Shown: in pieces, positions 1-12,311 of the stretch
Numbering within the stretch: position 1 is the first letter of the stretch
Layout of the letters: each line of letters begins with the position of its first letter
Source: Primulina eburnea
Taxonomy: Eukaryota > Streptophyta > Magnoliopsida > Lamiales > Gesneriaceae
DNA: 64,000 nucleotides
Direction of reading: 5' to 3'
Assembly: GCF_022965805.1 (NCBI RefSeq)
Contig: NC_133115.1
Location: 29,317,321 to 29,381,320, forward strand
The notes under the pieces: model-generated
What the model saw: the letters and a program-made list of their open reading frames with translations, nothing else
Databases searched by the model: none
Told to the model about the DNA's origin: nothing
Translations under genes and position numbers: made by a program

Positions 1-2
1 AG

Positions 3-3000
3 GAACAACAGAAGGAAGCAGAAATCAGTAACTCTACATGGTATCTGGACAATGGATGTTCCAGACACATGACTGGACAGAAAAACATACTTTCTGAGAT
101 AGTGAGTTGTACTGGACCAAAGATAACTTTTGGAGACAACTCAAAAGGTAGAACCATGGGTAAGGGTAAGATTATCCATGGTAACATCAATATTAATGAC
201 GTGTTACTAGTTGACAATCTTTGTTACAATTTAATCAGCATTAGTCAACTATGTGATAATGGTTATTCTGTAGCTTTTCAGAAGCATTCATATATAGTTA
301 GAGATTCTGCTGAAACTACTGTGTTAACCGAAAAGAGAAAAGGCAACACTTACAGAGTCTCCTGGAACTCAAATCATGTCAATACTCCTACATTCTTGGT
401 TGCTTCTCTTAGCAATAAACACTGGCTATGGCACAAGAAATTGAATCATCTGAATTTCAAGTCAATCAATTATCTCAAGAAGCAGAATATAGTTGATGGA
501 TTACCTGATATTAATTTTGTTAAAAATCATGTTTGTTCTGCTTGTCAAATTGGGAAACAGATAAAATCCAGTTTCAAGAACAAAGATAGCAAATCAACTT
601 CAAGATGTCTGGAACTACTGCACATGGATCTTTTTGGTCTTATCCCCATCATGAGCTTAGGGGGAATGAAATATACTCTTGTTGTTATTGATGATTTCTC
701 TAGATTCACTTGGGTAATATTTCTCGCAGGAAAAGATCAAACCAGTAGCCTTTTGATCAAGCTTCTGAAATGGATTCAAATGAAAAATCTACTACCATCA
801 TCAAAATCAGAAGTGATCGGGGTACTGAGTTCACTAACAAGTATCTTGAGTTATATTTGAATGAACAGGGGATTCATCATGAATATTCAGCTGCCAGAAC
901 ACCTCAACAAAACGGAGCAGCTGAGAGGAGAAATAGAACTCTAAAAGAAGCTGCTAGAACAATGCTAGCAGATGCAGACATTTCTCAGCGCTTCTGGGCT
1001 GAAGCCATCAATACTGCTTGTTACACGCAAAACAGATCTATGGTCAACAAAAGGCACAATCAGACCCCTTATAAAATATGGAAAGAGAAGAAGCCCAACG
1101 TATCTTATTTTCATGTGTTTGGTTGCAAATGCTTCGTGCTAAATAATGACAAAAATCATTTGACTGCATTTGACTCAAAATCAGATGCTGGAATATTTCT
1201 TGGTTACTCTGCTGTAAGCAGAGCTTTTAGAATCTTCAACAATAGAACTCTTAATGTTGAAGAATCGATTCATGTTGTCTTCGATGAAGACAGCAGTGCT
1301 GAAATTTCTAACATATCTGATTTAAGTAACAGGTTAGACAGGATTCACTTGGAAATTGACAGTGAAGATGATGTAGAAGCAAATACCAAGGATCTTAAAA
1401 TCCAGAACCAGACATACCAATAGTAGAACCAGAAGTACAGAACTTGGATCTACCAATACCAGCAGAAGATGTTCAAGAACCTACTACTGGTTCTATAGAA
1501 GACAATCTTAACATATCAAATCAGGAAGATGTCCATTTAAATCCGTTTATCTGGAGAAAATCTCATCCTCCATCATTGCTTATTGGTAATCCAGCAGCGC
1601 CTTTGAGAACCAGAAGGAAAATGCTTAATGAATACATGCATGCTGCTTTTATATCTCAGGATGAACCAAAGAAAATTGAAGAAGCTCTTCTGGATCCTAG
1701 TTGGATTGAAGCCATGCAAGAAGAGCTGAATCAATTCAAACGTAATGAAGTTTGGTTTCTAGTACCTAGACCATCTCACCAAGCTGTCATTGGAAGTCGG
1801 TGGGTATTCAGAAACAAACTCAATGAAGAAGGCACAGTGGTGAGAAATAAAGCTAGATTGGTAGCTCAAGGCTTCAGACAAGAAGAAGGCATAGACTTTG
1901 ATGAGACTTATGCACCAGTAGCAAGGCTCGAAGCAATCAGAATATTCTTAGCCTTTGCTGCTTTCAAGAATTTCAAATTATATCAAATGGATGTGAAAAG
2001 TGCTTTTCTAAATGGTCTTCTACAAGAAGAAGTATACGTCGAACAACCTCCAGGTTTTATCGATCATTTCTCTCCTCATCATGTATTTAAATTACACAAA
2101 GCATTATATGGTTTAAAACAGGCACCCAGAGCATGGTATGACACTCTATCTCAGTTTCTTATTGATCATGATTTTACCATTGGAGCAGTAGATAAAACTT
2201 TATTTACTTTAGTCAAGAATAAGCACATTCTTTTAGTACAGATCTATGTTGATGATATTATTTTTGGGTCAACTAACCCCAAATTATGTGCAAAGTTTGG
2301 AAAATTGATGCAGGATAAATTCGAAATGAGTATGATGGGAGAATTAACATTCTTCCTAGGATTACAGATTAAGCAATCAGAGACTGGAATCTTTATAAAT
2401 TAAGCTAAGTACACCAAAGAGCTTCTGAAAAAGTTTGGAATGGAAGCATGCTCTGCTGCTTCTACTCCAATGAGCTCATCTATTAAGCTTGATAAAGATG
2501 AAAGTGGTATTCCAGTAGAGGTAACTCAGTATCGAGGTCTTATTGGTTCATTATTATATTTAACTACCAGTAGACCAGATATCATGTTTGTTGTTTGCAT
2601 TTGTGCTAGATTTCAATCTAACCCCAAACAATCTCATTATATTGCTGCTAAACGTATTTTGAAGTACTTGAAAGGAACTCAAAATGTCGGCTTATGGTAT
2701 CTCAATGATTCATCGTTAAATCTTATTGGATATTCAGATGCTGATTATGCAGGTTGCAAACTAGACCGAAAAAACACAAGTGGGTTTTGTCAATTTCTTG
2801 GTGATAGGCTGATATCCTGGTTTAGCAAGAAACAAACTTCCATAGCCACATCTACTGCAGAAGCAGAATATCTGGCTGCTGGAAGCTGCTGCTCTCAGAT
2901 ACTGTGGATTCAACAACAGTTAAGAGACTATGGGATTCAAGCCTCCGAATCACCTATATTCTGTGACAATACCAGTGCAATTGCAATCACACAAAATCCA

Positions 3001-3189
3001 GTACTTCATTCCAGAACGAAGCACATAGACATCAGACATCACTTTATTAGAGATCATGTGCAGAAGAAGAACATTCGTCTGGAATATGTTTCTACTGATC
3101 AACAAACAGCAGATATCTTCACAAAACCCTTACCAGAAAATAAGTTTTCTTACTTTCGTAATTCTCTTGGTTTGATAGATTTAACTTGA
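3..3189 (+). pseudogene. pol: Copia pol (PR-IN-RT-RH), broken
   Basis: Reading from base 3, the order is: aspartic protease end (LDNGCSRHMTG, with DNG where DSG is usual), the zinc-binding pre-integrase domain (HKKLNHL ... CSACQ), the integrase core with D in HMDLFG, D in IRSDRGTEF and E in NGAAERRNRT, reverse transcriptase with YVDD at 2245-2256, and RNase H ending ADIFTKPL. Domain order PR-IN-RT-RH identifies Ty1/copia. The frame moves from 3 to 2 near base 768 and from 2 to 1 near base 1398. A TAA at 2401-2403 interrupts the RT/RH join where relatives have glutamine. After correcting for these breaks the protein is otherwise continuous. The LTSRPD-type motif region and the RNase H acidic residues look preserved, so decay is moderate. 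The 5' part of pol is outside the window. Confidence 0.9.
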
Positions 3190-3303
3190 TTATTTTCTGT
3201 TATCTTAGTTAACTTTTATTCTTACTCGCTTATTTATCTTATTGAACTAACAGTAAGATATTTGCAGAAAAGCGGAAGGAAAGTCAGATACGTAAACTGG
3301 AAC

Positions 3304-3309
3304 TTTATT
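3304..3309 (-). terminator. Candidate poly(A) signal of antisense unit in element A
   Basis: AATAAA on the - strand, preceded about 15 bases upstream by a TGTAATGTA stretch, the usual plant near/far upstream combination. It lies about 225 bases downstream of the antisense ORF at 3534-3791. Inference only. Confidence 0.35.
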
Positions 3310-3533
3310 AGAAACCATTTCAGTACATTACACGATGCAAAAGTAAAAACAGTAGATCTTCAATGCTATTTAACCAGTAGCGTTACATTTAGCTTTTGTC
3401 TTCAGTAATAGGAGTTCTCTGTAATTTGCTTGCAAAGTACTTCAACAGGAACAAGAGATTCCAGCAAGCTCAAGGCCTAGAAAGAATCTAGCAAGCTTGG
3501 GTCTTGTCAGCACTAATGTATTTTTTAGATGCC

Positions 3534-3791
3534 TTACAGGGCATCATAGAGGATTTCAGCATCATCAATCCACCAGCACTCTCTTATTGCTTTAGCATGC
3601 TTCTGGAAGAAATCGATGCTACATTTCAAACTCAATCGAAGCAACAGATCTGCTTGACTGTGGAAACTACAACTCCAGGAGTGTATTTCAAGGATCATTA
3701 CGAAAATAATGATATCCTCAAACTTCTCTCTGAACAGTTTTGCTTCGACTCCTGAATCAAACTCTAACTCTCTTTTTACTTGAGTTTTCAT
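3534..3791 (-). CDS. Small antisense ORF in the pol-ORF3 spacer of element A
   Basis: An 85-codon ORF beginning MKTQVKRELEFDSG and ending IDDAEILYDAL, on the strand opposite to the retrotransposon. I recognise no family. It has a basic start, a hydrophobic middle (IIIFVMILEI) and no obvious cleavable signal. It sits in a plausible transcription unit of its own: a TATA-like TATAAATA about 42 bases upstream on the same strand and an AATAAA about 225 bases downstream. The opposite strand also carries an 83-codon ORF over the same bases, so chance is a real alternative. The ATG at 3791 is the first after the TATA box. Confidence 0.3.
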   Translation of the reverse strand: MKTQVKRELEFDSGVEAKLFREKFEDIIIFVMILEIHSWSCSFHSQADLLLRLSLKCSIDFFQKHAKAIRECWWIDDAEILYDAL

Positions 3792-3832
3792 TTTTGAAGT
3801 TCATCTGTTTAACTTCGTTCAAGATATGCAGG

Positions 3833-3840
3833 TATTTATA
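3833..3840 (-). promoter_or_regulatory. TATA box for antisense unit in element A
   Basis: TATAAATA in the context CCCTCTATAAATACCTGC on the - strand, a textbook plant TATA environment. A start about 30 bases downstream would give a leader of only some 15 bases before the ATG at 3791. Together with the + strand promoter-like block at 4246-4283 it makes a divergent arrangement. Confidence 0.45.
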
Positions 3841-4245
3841 GAGGGAACAAAGACTCTTGCGAATCACAAGATTGCGATTGTTCATTTTCAACGGCTCAGA
3901 TTGAGAGATGGCCAAGAGCCACTTGTCGCAATTATGACCACTTATTAATTGCATTTACCGAGGGGGAACAGTATTTTAGTCAGACTAAGAGTTTTACACA
4001 TTTTCAGAAAACAGAGAGAATGTTTGTCTTTTCGATAAAACTTCAAGTCTGCTGGTTTTTTGTCAAAGTGCTTAAATATTTCAGCACCCTGAAACTTCCA
4101 GCAGACGTTATCATAAAATGACAAATCCTCTTCTGATTTTTTTCAGTAATCATCTGGACAGCCCGCCTTTTTTCAAAATTTTCAAATCATTCGTATATCT
4201 GACAGTTTCTGCAAAACTTTTCAAACACTCAACCTTAAACATACT

Positions 4246-4283
4246 GACACGTGTCTTCATGTTTATTTGACGGCTTTATATCT
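4246..4283 (+). promoter_or_regulatory. G-box and TATA-like block before ORF3 of element A
   Basis: A palindromic G-box GACACGTGTC at 4246-4255 is followed 20 bases later by TTTATATCT (4275-4283), about 120 bases before the ORF3 ATG. This could drive ORF3 from its own promoter rather than from the LTR. Sequence inspection only. Confidence 0.35.
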
Positions 4284-4401
4284 ATTTCAAATTTCACCTT
4301 TTCACCTTTACTGTTTCATATCTATCGTTATTCAGCTACTGATTTATTTCATATCATCTCTAACTACTGCAAAGTTTATCTAATTTTATCTACATACAGA
4401 A

Positions 4402-7217
4402 ATGGCTGGAGCATACACTCTTAACGCTTATCAAGTTAACTTTTCTTCGGTTCTCAACATCAAGGATGAGAATCTCATGAAAATGTTTCAGGATATTGAA
4501 AAATCGGGACTCAGGAAATTCCTGGAAGCACCAGCAGTTATTTACAAAAATGCTCTTCTGGAATTTTACGCTAAAGTAACATTGCATGAAGGAAGGATTG
4601 TTCATACTCAAGGAGATCCATCTGTCTCAATTGATGCCGCACACTTAGGAGCAACCTTCCTCCTTCCACTTTCTGGTACGTCTGAACTTTCTGATATTTC
4701 CAAGACAGATATGTCTGTTGTACTCAGCTCTTTCTCAGCATCTGGAGAAGAAGTGTCTCCTTCTTGTCACAAGAAATTGCTCAAAATAGAATATCAGATT
4801 CTGGCCGATATTGTGGCTAAAGCTATTTTGATCAAAGCTGGCACCTTCGACAAGTTGACGAAGGAGAAGGTTCAAGTAATGACTGCCATCACTAAAGGGA
4901 TTAAGGTGGACTGGAGTCATTTTATTTTCAGAATTATGAAGGATATGGTTGTCAGGAGGAGTTCTGGTTTTGCTGTTCAGATCAGCGCTATGCTCAAGGA
5001 TGCTGGTTTTGCCTCTACCAGTGATCTAGATGCTACTTCAGTCACCATGATTGATGCTGCAAATGTACTGGCTTTAAGGCCTAAGCCAACCGTGGCGGAG
5101 TTTGTTGCGTAAAAAGAAGGAAATTGGGGAAACTGGTTCAGATGCTTCAAAACCCCAAAAGAAAATTTCAAAGAAACGAGTGGTTATTTCGACGGATTCA
5201 GACAAAACAGCATCAAAAGAGTCTGCTGCTGATGTTCAACCACCAGTACCAACCCCAGCCAAGAAGAAACCACGCACCATTCTTAAGATTATGAAGACAG
5301 CAGCACTGTCTGAAATTTAGAAAGTACCTATTCGACAGGTCTTTCCAGAAGCGGTTCCTTCTGCTCGATCAACTGCTTCTTCGACTGCACACGCTACTGC
5401 ATCTATTTCAGCACCTTCTACTGCTACTGTTTTCAAGCCAACATCTGGAATAGTTATTCGAGAACCAGCAAGCGGGTCTTCTGTTTTTCGACCTATCGTG
5501 CCTATTTCATCTTCTAACAAAGGCAAAGGAAAAATGGTCGAAGAACCACCAATTTTTGGACATAAATCAACTGTAACCACCGGCGTTGATCTTCATATAG
5601 CAGAAATTGAAACATCTGCAAATGATGACATGAATTTTTTTGATGAATGGCACTCAGTTCGTCTTTTCCATTCTTTTGCTTACTTCAAAACAAAAGGGAA
5701 TTATGGCAAGATGATGAATGCAGAAAAGAAGATTTTTCAGCTGGCAAAAACAGAAAATGTCATCGAGGCCTTGCGAAGAAGGAATTTCATCCTCGATCAG
5801 CTGAAATGTCAGAAATTATAATCGGTTCTGAAAGTTCTTCAATCAAATTTTGATCCTGCTGTTCCTACTGCTGTTCAGGATCAAAATGTTATTATGATTC
5901 TATCTGACAGGTTAAAGCAGATGAGTGAGCAACTTCTTGCTCAAGAACAAGGCTTTGGAGAGCCTCTTGTCTATCATGTTGGCCTTGTTCCAGACTTTCA
6001 ACAGACTCAGACAGTTGAGGAAAGGACTACAGCCTCCCCAAAGGCTTCTGCTCTTAGTACTCCTGCATCTCCAACAAGGCCCATTCCGTCATCATCACTA
6101 TTGTCCGTGCATGAACTGGCTTCGGTTGAGGAAGTCATTGAATCGATTGTCCCTTCAGTCTCTCCTAGTCTGGAAGCAGCACCGGCTACTTCATTGTCCT
6201 TCTGTTTCTCCTAACCCAGGGCAACAAATAGCAGAACCACATGCTACTTCTTTACTGCCGAATTTAGAGATGTTTTCTGCTGCTCATCAAGCAGAAATGA
6301 ACATTCTTCTGGATCAGCCTTCTGCACCTTCTAAAGAAGAACCATCAGATTCACAGGCTGTTATTGCACCAACGGAAGAAGCTTTGGCCTCTGACTTGGC
6401 CGTTCCTACTGAAGAAATTGCTCTTCCCATGGTTGCTGATGAACCTACTATTTCTGCAATTCCAGCAGAAAGCACAGCAGACCCTGCTCCTTCTACTTCC
6501 TTGATGAATGCTAATCTTGTTTCTACTGCGTTGACTGTCTCTCATCCTGTTCTGACTGAGACGAACTCTCGTCTTTCTGAGATTAAGCAACGCATTCTTG
6601 CGCGAACTCCCTCCCCGGAATCAGATGCATTTAACCTGGAATATCAGATTGAGTCTCTACAACGAGAACTGAACAACATATCTGAGTTAGTGAAACGTAT
6701 ATCTTGTGAAAACATTTCGGAATTCAGTGGTGCTCAATCTTTCAGAGAACGAATGGGCAAACACATCTATAACACGGCGGAGACCATGGACAAGATGTAT
6801 GCTGAAACCGTCGTTTTCAGACAAGCTATATCGAGAACTCACGGCACCATCATGCTTGCTCAAAATGATATACTCAATCGAATCACTGATCATGATGATC
6901 TCTTTCGATCACTGTCTACTTCTGTGGAACTTTTGGATGCCAAGATTGACTCTCAAAATCAATCTATCACTGCATTGGATAATCGCATCTCTTCTCAGAC
7001 CCCGTAACTGGAGATGCTAACCGATGGCATTCAAAATATTTCCGGCAGACTGAATGACCTCTTTGCCCATGTGGTTGCCACTGATGCCAAAAAGGGGAAA
7101 GATAGAGGAGATCAAGCAGGAGCTAGGCAACCAGAAGATGAGGCTGAACCTTCTAACAGAAGAAATCAAGAACCTCAGAATGAAGAAATCATTTACAGGG
7201 ATATTGGAACCGATTGA
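4402..7217 (+). pseudogene. Third ORF of element A (Sirevirus-type additional ORF), broken
   Basis: Starts MAGAYTLNAYQVNFSSVLN and, read through its breaks, covers about 930 codons to IYRDIGTD at 7217. The N-terminal about 235 residues look like a folded domain. A basic Lys-rich stretch, a long Pro/Ser/Thr/Ala-rich low-complexity middle and a C-terminal part with heptad-like spacing (roughly 6640-7000, possible coiled coil) follow. I remember similar N-termini in unreviewed proteins from Gesneriaceae genomes, but the function is unknown. The frame changes near 5105 and near 6195. In-frame stops lie at 5318-5320, 5819-5821 and 7005-7007. It ends about 95 bases before the polypurine tract, the position of the env-like or accessory ORF in Sireviruses. 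It is unrelated at sight to the third ORF of element B. Confidence 0.75.
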
Positions 7218-7311
7218 TTTTTTTTAATACTTTATTGACATTTTCCTTTTGTTTAAATGATTATCTGTTTTACATAACGACTTTCTACTGTTTAGGTATT
7301 GGCATCACCAC

Positions 7312-7323
7312 AAAGGGGGAAAT
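7312..7323 (+). other. Polypurine tract of element A
   Basis: AAAGGGGGAAAT abuts the LTR start TGTTAG, as required for plus-strand priming. Confidence 0.85.
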
Positions 7324-8332
7324 TGTTAGACATGAATTTTATTGTGGCGATGATAACTAAGACCAGTAGAACAGCAGACCAGAACAATAGAATAATTTAT
7401 CAATAGCTGCTGATCTACTATAACTAAACTAGTAGAAAGGGATAACAATACAAAACCAGTAGAGAACGTTTTCTAACGTTGCTATCTTAATTGTTACCGT
7501 TAAAGAGTTCCTAGTACTAGTATTAATTGCAGCATTAAATACTATACGGAGTCATTTAATGCACTTTACCCAATTAAGTATAAAACAAGACTGATTGTTT
7601 TATAGCTTTTCTGCAGGAACTTCTTTCGGTAATAAAGCTGATTGTATCAGTTATCTGAAGACATACTCTGATTGTGAACGTTGAACTCGGTCGATTATAT
7701 ATACTTGGATCAAATCCTTGTTCGACACGACACTTCGCTTATTATCATTTTTCAAGGAACAAAGCTTCTCTCTTATCAGACGAATATCAAAATTCCTTGA
7801 GTACTTAAAGTTCAACACAAAGAAAAGTAGCACACGCTTCATAGCTTATATCTGATCTTTTGAAGATCATCTTGTGCTACTGATTCTTACACTCTTCACA
7901 ATCTTTACATCACTTATTCTTTATCAAGAAGAGTTTGTAATCTGAAAAGAGTCTTTTCAGAACTTTGTGTTTCGCATTTTTGTGAGTTGAGAAACTAAGA
8001 GTTTCAGTAGGCTGAGGTGTAAGTCCTTCTGAAGTGGGTGTGTACAAGAGTTGTACTGTAATATCCAAAGTCTTTTAGTTATACCTTCTGGAAACAGAAT
8101 AATGAGAGACGTAGAAGAGTTTATCTTCGAACTTCCATAAACAACTGCTGCCTACAGTTTTATTGTTCTTCAACTACTTCATCAGATTGTTTCCGCACGT
8201 TTTTATTGTAATCAAGTGAAAGTATTCGCACAAGATCAACTATTATCCTTAACAGGATTTTAGTACCCCGTCAGAACGAAAAACGAGTAGAGTTTATTCA
8301 CCCCCCTCTAAAGTCAACTTCGATCATCAACA
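7324..8332 (+). repeat. 3' LTR of element A
   Basis: About 1,009 bp from TGTTAGACATG, directly after the PPT, to ATCATCAACA. A TATAAAA lies at 7579-7585 and AATAAA-like signals follow. A CACCCCCCTCTAAAG run stands just before the end. The 5' end is firm. The 3' end is chosen as the TG..CA partner and cannot be proved without the 5' LTR, which is outside the window. Confidence 0.75.
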
Positions 8333-8807
8333 GATAAGCATGACCAACATTAAAATTTAGTTTTTATTATTTTATTAAAATATATACATATAAATTATTT
8401 TTTCAAAATAAAAACATATCTTTATATTTTTTAAATTTAAATCAAATTAAATAATAAAGATATATATTAAATATAGGATCGATATCTAACATACGACACT
8501 CTAAAATAAATTTTTTATTCAATAAATAACTTTAACATTTTAAAAAATAAGAGAAGAAAAATGTAATTTATTGAGTTTTGATATTTTATCCCACTTGATT
8601 TGTTAGATTAATAATCAAATAGTTATCCACAAAATTGGATCTTAAAACGGGTCAAAATGATTATTAAAACATCTTCGTGTTTGACTATTAGATAAGTGTT
8701 TGACTATTAATCTATCATTGTTTAATCCACTCAACCACACACACCTCTAGTGTTTTAAAGTTTGTATGTGACTATTTATATATATATATAAATTTAGTTA
8801 TCTGTAG

Positions 8808-8864
<57 letters not shown>

Positions 8865-8873
8865 TTTAAAAAA
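8333..8873. other. AT-rich intergenic, no gene seen
   Basis: No coding sequence is visible. It holds an AT-rich stretch and a TA microsatellite at 8811-8860. Confidence 0.6.
8811..8860. repeat. (TA)n microsatellite, about 25 units
   Basis: Uninterrupted alternating TA for about 50 bases. Confidence 0.95.
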
Positions 8874-9045
8874 GAGTAGGTCTTTTTCGAGATGGTCTCA
8901 CGAATATTTATCTATGAGACTGGTCTACCCTATCGATATTCACAATAAAAAATAATAATCTTAGCATAAAAAGTAATATTTTTTCACGGATGACCCAAAT
9001 ACCGTCCCACAAAACACGACCAGACTATCTCACACAAGTTTTTGC
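8874..9045. mobile_element. 182-bp-family MITE, copy 1
   Basis: Starts GAGTAGGTC and ends CACAAGTTTTTGC, with a diverged GTGAGACGGTCTCAC palindrome at each end. Family evidence comes from copies 40683-40864 and 58439-58620. Confidence 0.7.
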
Positions 9046-9364
9046 TTTTTAAAAATATGAATGTTATTTGAGTTTAAAATTTTTTCAAAAATCTAATTTT
9101 GATACCACTATAGTTCTATAAAATTTATAAAAGTACCACTAGACTATTAAAATATTCCCCAAAAGTTAAATAATACATTGAATATACCATTAAATCTAAA
9201 TAGTTAAAAATATTTTTTTTTTACTTACAAAGATATTTACCATTAGTTTAATTATATAACGTCAACGAAATATATTAAAATTATATTGAAGGAAAAAAAC
9301 TTAAAGAAATTTATATTTTAAGGAAGACAAGTAATAGTATCTTCATACTTTAGCAAAAGATGAA

Positions 9365-9526
9365 AGAGTGGGTCTCATGTGAGACCGTCTCACGGATCTT
9401 AATTTGTGAGACGGGTCAATCCTACCCATATTCACAATAAAAAGTAATACTTTTCATAGATGACCCGAATAAGAGATCCGTCTCACAAAATACGATTCAC
9501 GAGACCGTCTCACACAAATTTTTGCT
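9365..9526. mobile_element. 182-bp-family MITE, copy 2
   Basis: Begins GAGTGGGTCTCATGTGAGAC and ends GAGACCGTCTCACACAAA. Inverted partner at 31869-32046. It marks the outer end of the inverted duplication. Confidence 0.8.
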
Positions 9527-9577
9527 TCAAATATAATGAAGAGTTGTTGCCACAAGTGTGTTCTTTTTTTCTCGAAA

Positions 9578-9758
9578 GAGTAGGTCTTTTGTGAGACGGT
9601 CTCACGGACCTTTATTCGTGAGATGGGTCAATCTTGCCCATATTTACAATAAAAAGTAATACTTTTGGCATAAAAATAATATTTATTCATGGCTCACTTA
9701 AATAGAATACGTGTCTCATAAAATTGATATGTGAGACCGTCTCACTTAAGTTTTTGTG
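9578..9758. mobile_element. 182-bp-family MITE, copy 3, with 9-bp duplication
   Basis: 181 bp flanked by TTCTCGAAA at 9569-9577 and 9759-9767. A diverged copy of the flanks at 14650-14775 lacks the MITE, which confirms the insertion boundaries. A 9-bp duplication points to a Mutator-like origin. Inverted partner at 31636-31816. Confidence 0.9.
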
Positions 9759-9892
9759 TTCTCGAAATTGATTCCAGAGAGATAACTATACTAACATTAT
9801 GATGTGAATTTTATTTGATAGGCTATATAATTAATAATATTTAATTATTTAAAACAATGAATATCACTCCTTTGCTTTTTATAATAGTAGGC

Positions 9893-10068
9893 ATGAGACG
9901 GTTTCGTTGATCTATATTCATGAGACGAGTTGACACGATCCATATCCAGAGCTAAAAACAATACTTTGAGCATAAAAAATAATATTTTTTAATAGGTCGA
10001 ATCAGGTAGGATATTTGTTTCATAAAATTGACATGTTAGACAATCTTATAGGAGTTTTTGTGTTTTAT
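9893..10068. mobile_element. 182-bp-family MITE, degenerate copy
   Basis: Recognisable by GTAGGCATGAGACGGTTTC at the start, the internal AATAATATTTTTT core and an AGGAGTTTTTGTG end. Partner at 31330-31500. Confidence 0.55.
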
Positions 10069-10249
10069 AAATTTATATGTAAAATGGATTTTATTTTTAA
10101 TATTAATTCAAAGAATATGATACAAATATGATTGAAACACAGTGAATTTTTATGTAATTAAATTATTTTCGTTGAATTGAAAAGTTAGTGGACTAAAACA
10201 TAAAATAAGAAAAGTTAGTGGATGTTATTTCTTTTAATATATCTCGATA

Positions 10250-10430
10250 AAGAGTAGGTCTCTTGTGAGACGATCTCACAAATATTTATCTATGAGACGG
10301 ATAAATCCTACCGATATTCACAATAGAAAGTAATACTCTTAACAAAAAAAAAGTAATATTTTTTCATGGATGACCCAAATAAGAGATTTTTTCCACAAAA
10401 TATGATCTGTGAGATTGTCTCACACTAATT
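10250..10430. mobile_element. 182-bp-family MITE copy
   Basis: Starts GAGTAGGTCTCTTGTGAGAC and ends GAGATTGTCTCACACTAAT. Partner at 30966-31138. Confidence 0.8.
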
Positions 10431-10593
10431 ATAAATAGGGGTGCAAGTCAAAACCCTGGCCGTCATTCCCCAACCCTATTTTTCGAGAACCCTACTTGGC
10501 TACCTCCAAAGGAAATTTTTTTCGGCCACCTTGATTCTTCATGGTTGAGCCGCATCTCGCTTTTAGTCTCCAACGATAAATCTCTCTCATATT

Positions 10594-11285
10594 TGTGAGA
10601 ACCTAAATTTTTGGGCATGTAATTAATTAAATATAGACATGTATACGAATTTATTTTCGAGTTATAATAAATTCGAAAATATTAAATAATACATGGTATT
10701 GAAATTTCAAGCTAATAAATACATGAAATTCAAAATTCAGTACAAATCATGTATTAATTTCGAAATAAAGCTGGATATCAATAAAATTTGGAAGGAAATA
10801 TTACATACAAGGTAGATTTTCTCAACAAGGAAGCATATCAAATTATATGGAATGATTATCTCGAATTATGGAAGGAGCATCTCCAAATTTTGGAAATAGT
10901 ATCAATTGAATTATGGTAAGATTTTCACCTCACCCCTATAAATAGGAGAAGCTCTCATTCAAATTTCACACATGAATTTTCGAGTTTTTGCTCCAAATTT
11001 TCGAAATTTCTCTCCAAAATTCTGCACGAGTCATCAAAGTTCTGTCCAAGTTAAAAAATTCTTTTCTCTCGCTCGGGGACTTGGAATCCGATCTCCACCG
11101 TTCAGAATATTTTTCCATATGTTTCGCATAACATATCCAAATCTCAGCAAAATCCAACGGTTAGTTTTTCGTTTATAGCCTTTGAAAGAAAACTGCTCAG
11201 ATTTTAGGCGGGAATTCAGCACACCTACGGTTTTTCTGTATGAACAGACCTAAACAACTTCCAAACCCGATCTCCACCGTTCATA
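10594..11285 (+). repeat. Truncated LTR in left arm
   Basis: Starts TGTGAGAACC, preceded by the duplication ATATT at 10589-10593, with CCCTATAAATAGGAG near 10934. It is the same insertion as the full solo LTR at 29212-30796, but its 3' part is missing and the sequence jumps into flanking DNA at about 11285. The deletion therefore happened in this arm after duplication. Confidence 0.8.
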
Positions 11286-12311
11286 AAATATCTTTTTTTT
11301 TTATGGTTCACTTAGCTAACCAGATTAAATTGTGCAACGTCAATAACTTAACTCAAAAGATTTTTTGGAGGTCGCTATCCAAATATTACTTTCATTTATA
11401 TGCGTTTAACTCAATATTCTTGTTAGATGTTTAAGCTCTTTGTATAATCGTGGTTATGCTCTTCCCATACGAGACATATATATGTGTACTGGAGAGAAGT
11501 TCAAAAATTTCTCATTCCATTTATTTTTTACATTGCCCACAGTTAGTATCAAAATCTACGGAAATTATGTATTGCAGATATATTTTTTATAATTCTCTAA
11601 TTTTGTTTATTTCCAATATCAATAAGAATTAGTAGCCTCGCTAATTTTTTAATTCTTATGTGACCGTTCACAATTTGGGGCCATTATTTATTTGTTGCAT
11701 CATTTTGTTCATTTAATAAAAATGTACCATTTATCTACTAATATCAATAAATTTTAATCCATTTACTCTTAAATTTTTGATCATGTTACCAATAAAATCT
11801 ATATCTCATAACAATACTTGTTATTTTCTTTCAAAAAATAAAAACAATTTATTCAAACAAATGCGAAAACAAGAGACAATCGTGAAAATGGCTTTTTATT
11901 TAAAGATTTTACACAAAAAATAATGTGAGACGTAGTTCAAGTAACTTGACTAGTTACACATTATCATGCCATATATATAAAAAATAAATGGAAATATAAA
12001 ACCCACCTTTTATAAAAATTAATCATTCATAAATTTCTTTTTATAGAAACTCATTTTTTTTTTTTTGTTATTTTAACGATTTTATCATGCAATAGCTATT
12101 TTTAATGATGGGATTATTTTCTAATGTAATTTAATTTAATTTAAGCAAATAAAAAAAAGATCTTTAATGATCAATCATATCCATCATTGGTCACCTTGGA
12201 ACCTTCTCTAAAAAAACGTGCGTGAATTTACATAATGCAACAAAAACATAAAAAATTTTCAAGGAATAAAAGTCAATATTTTCGACACTATATATATTAA
12301 AAAAAAACTCT

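Larger units (their letters stand above)
1..8332 (+). mobile_element. Sirevirus-like Ty1/copia element A, 5' part outside window
   Basis: The window opens inside the pol gene of a copia element and runs through protease, integrase, reverse transcriptase and RNase H. A 1.2 kb spacer, a long third ORF, a polypurine tract and a 3' LTR follow. A third ORF between pol and the 3' LTR is typical of the Sirevirus lineage of copia elements. The 5' LTR, PBS and gag would lie before base 1, so the target duplication cannot be checked. Frameshifts and stops in both coding parts show it is dead. Confidence 0.85.

Noticed and set aside
3504..3755. 83-codon + strand ORF overlapping the antisense ORF in element A
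   Set aside because: No promoter-like context on this strand and no recognisable domain. The antisense frame has the better surroundings.
10972..11178. 60-70 codon ORFs on both strands, conserved at 30212-30424
   Set aside because: They lie in the promoter/R region of an LTR, and conservation follows simply from the segmental duplication. Overlapping frames on both strands argue against coding.
11450..11632. 60-codon ORF with an identical inverted partner at 28377-28559
   Set aside because: AT-rich, no domain, and explained by the arm duplication.
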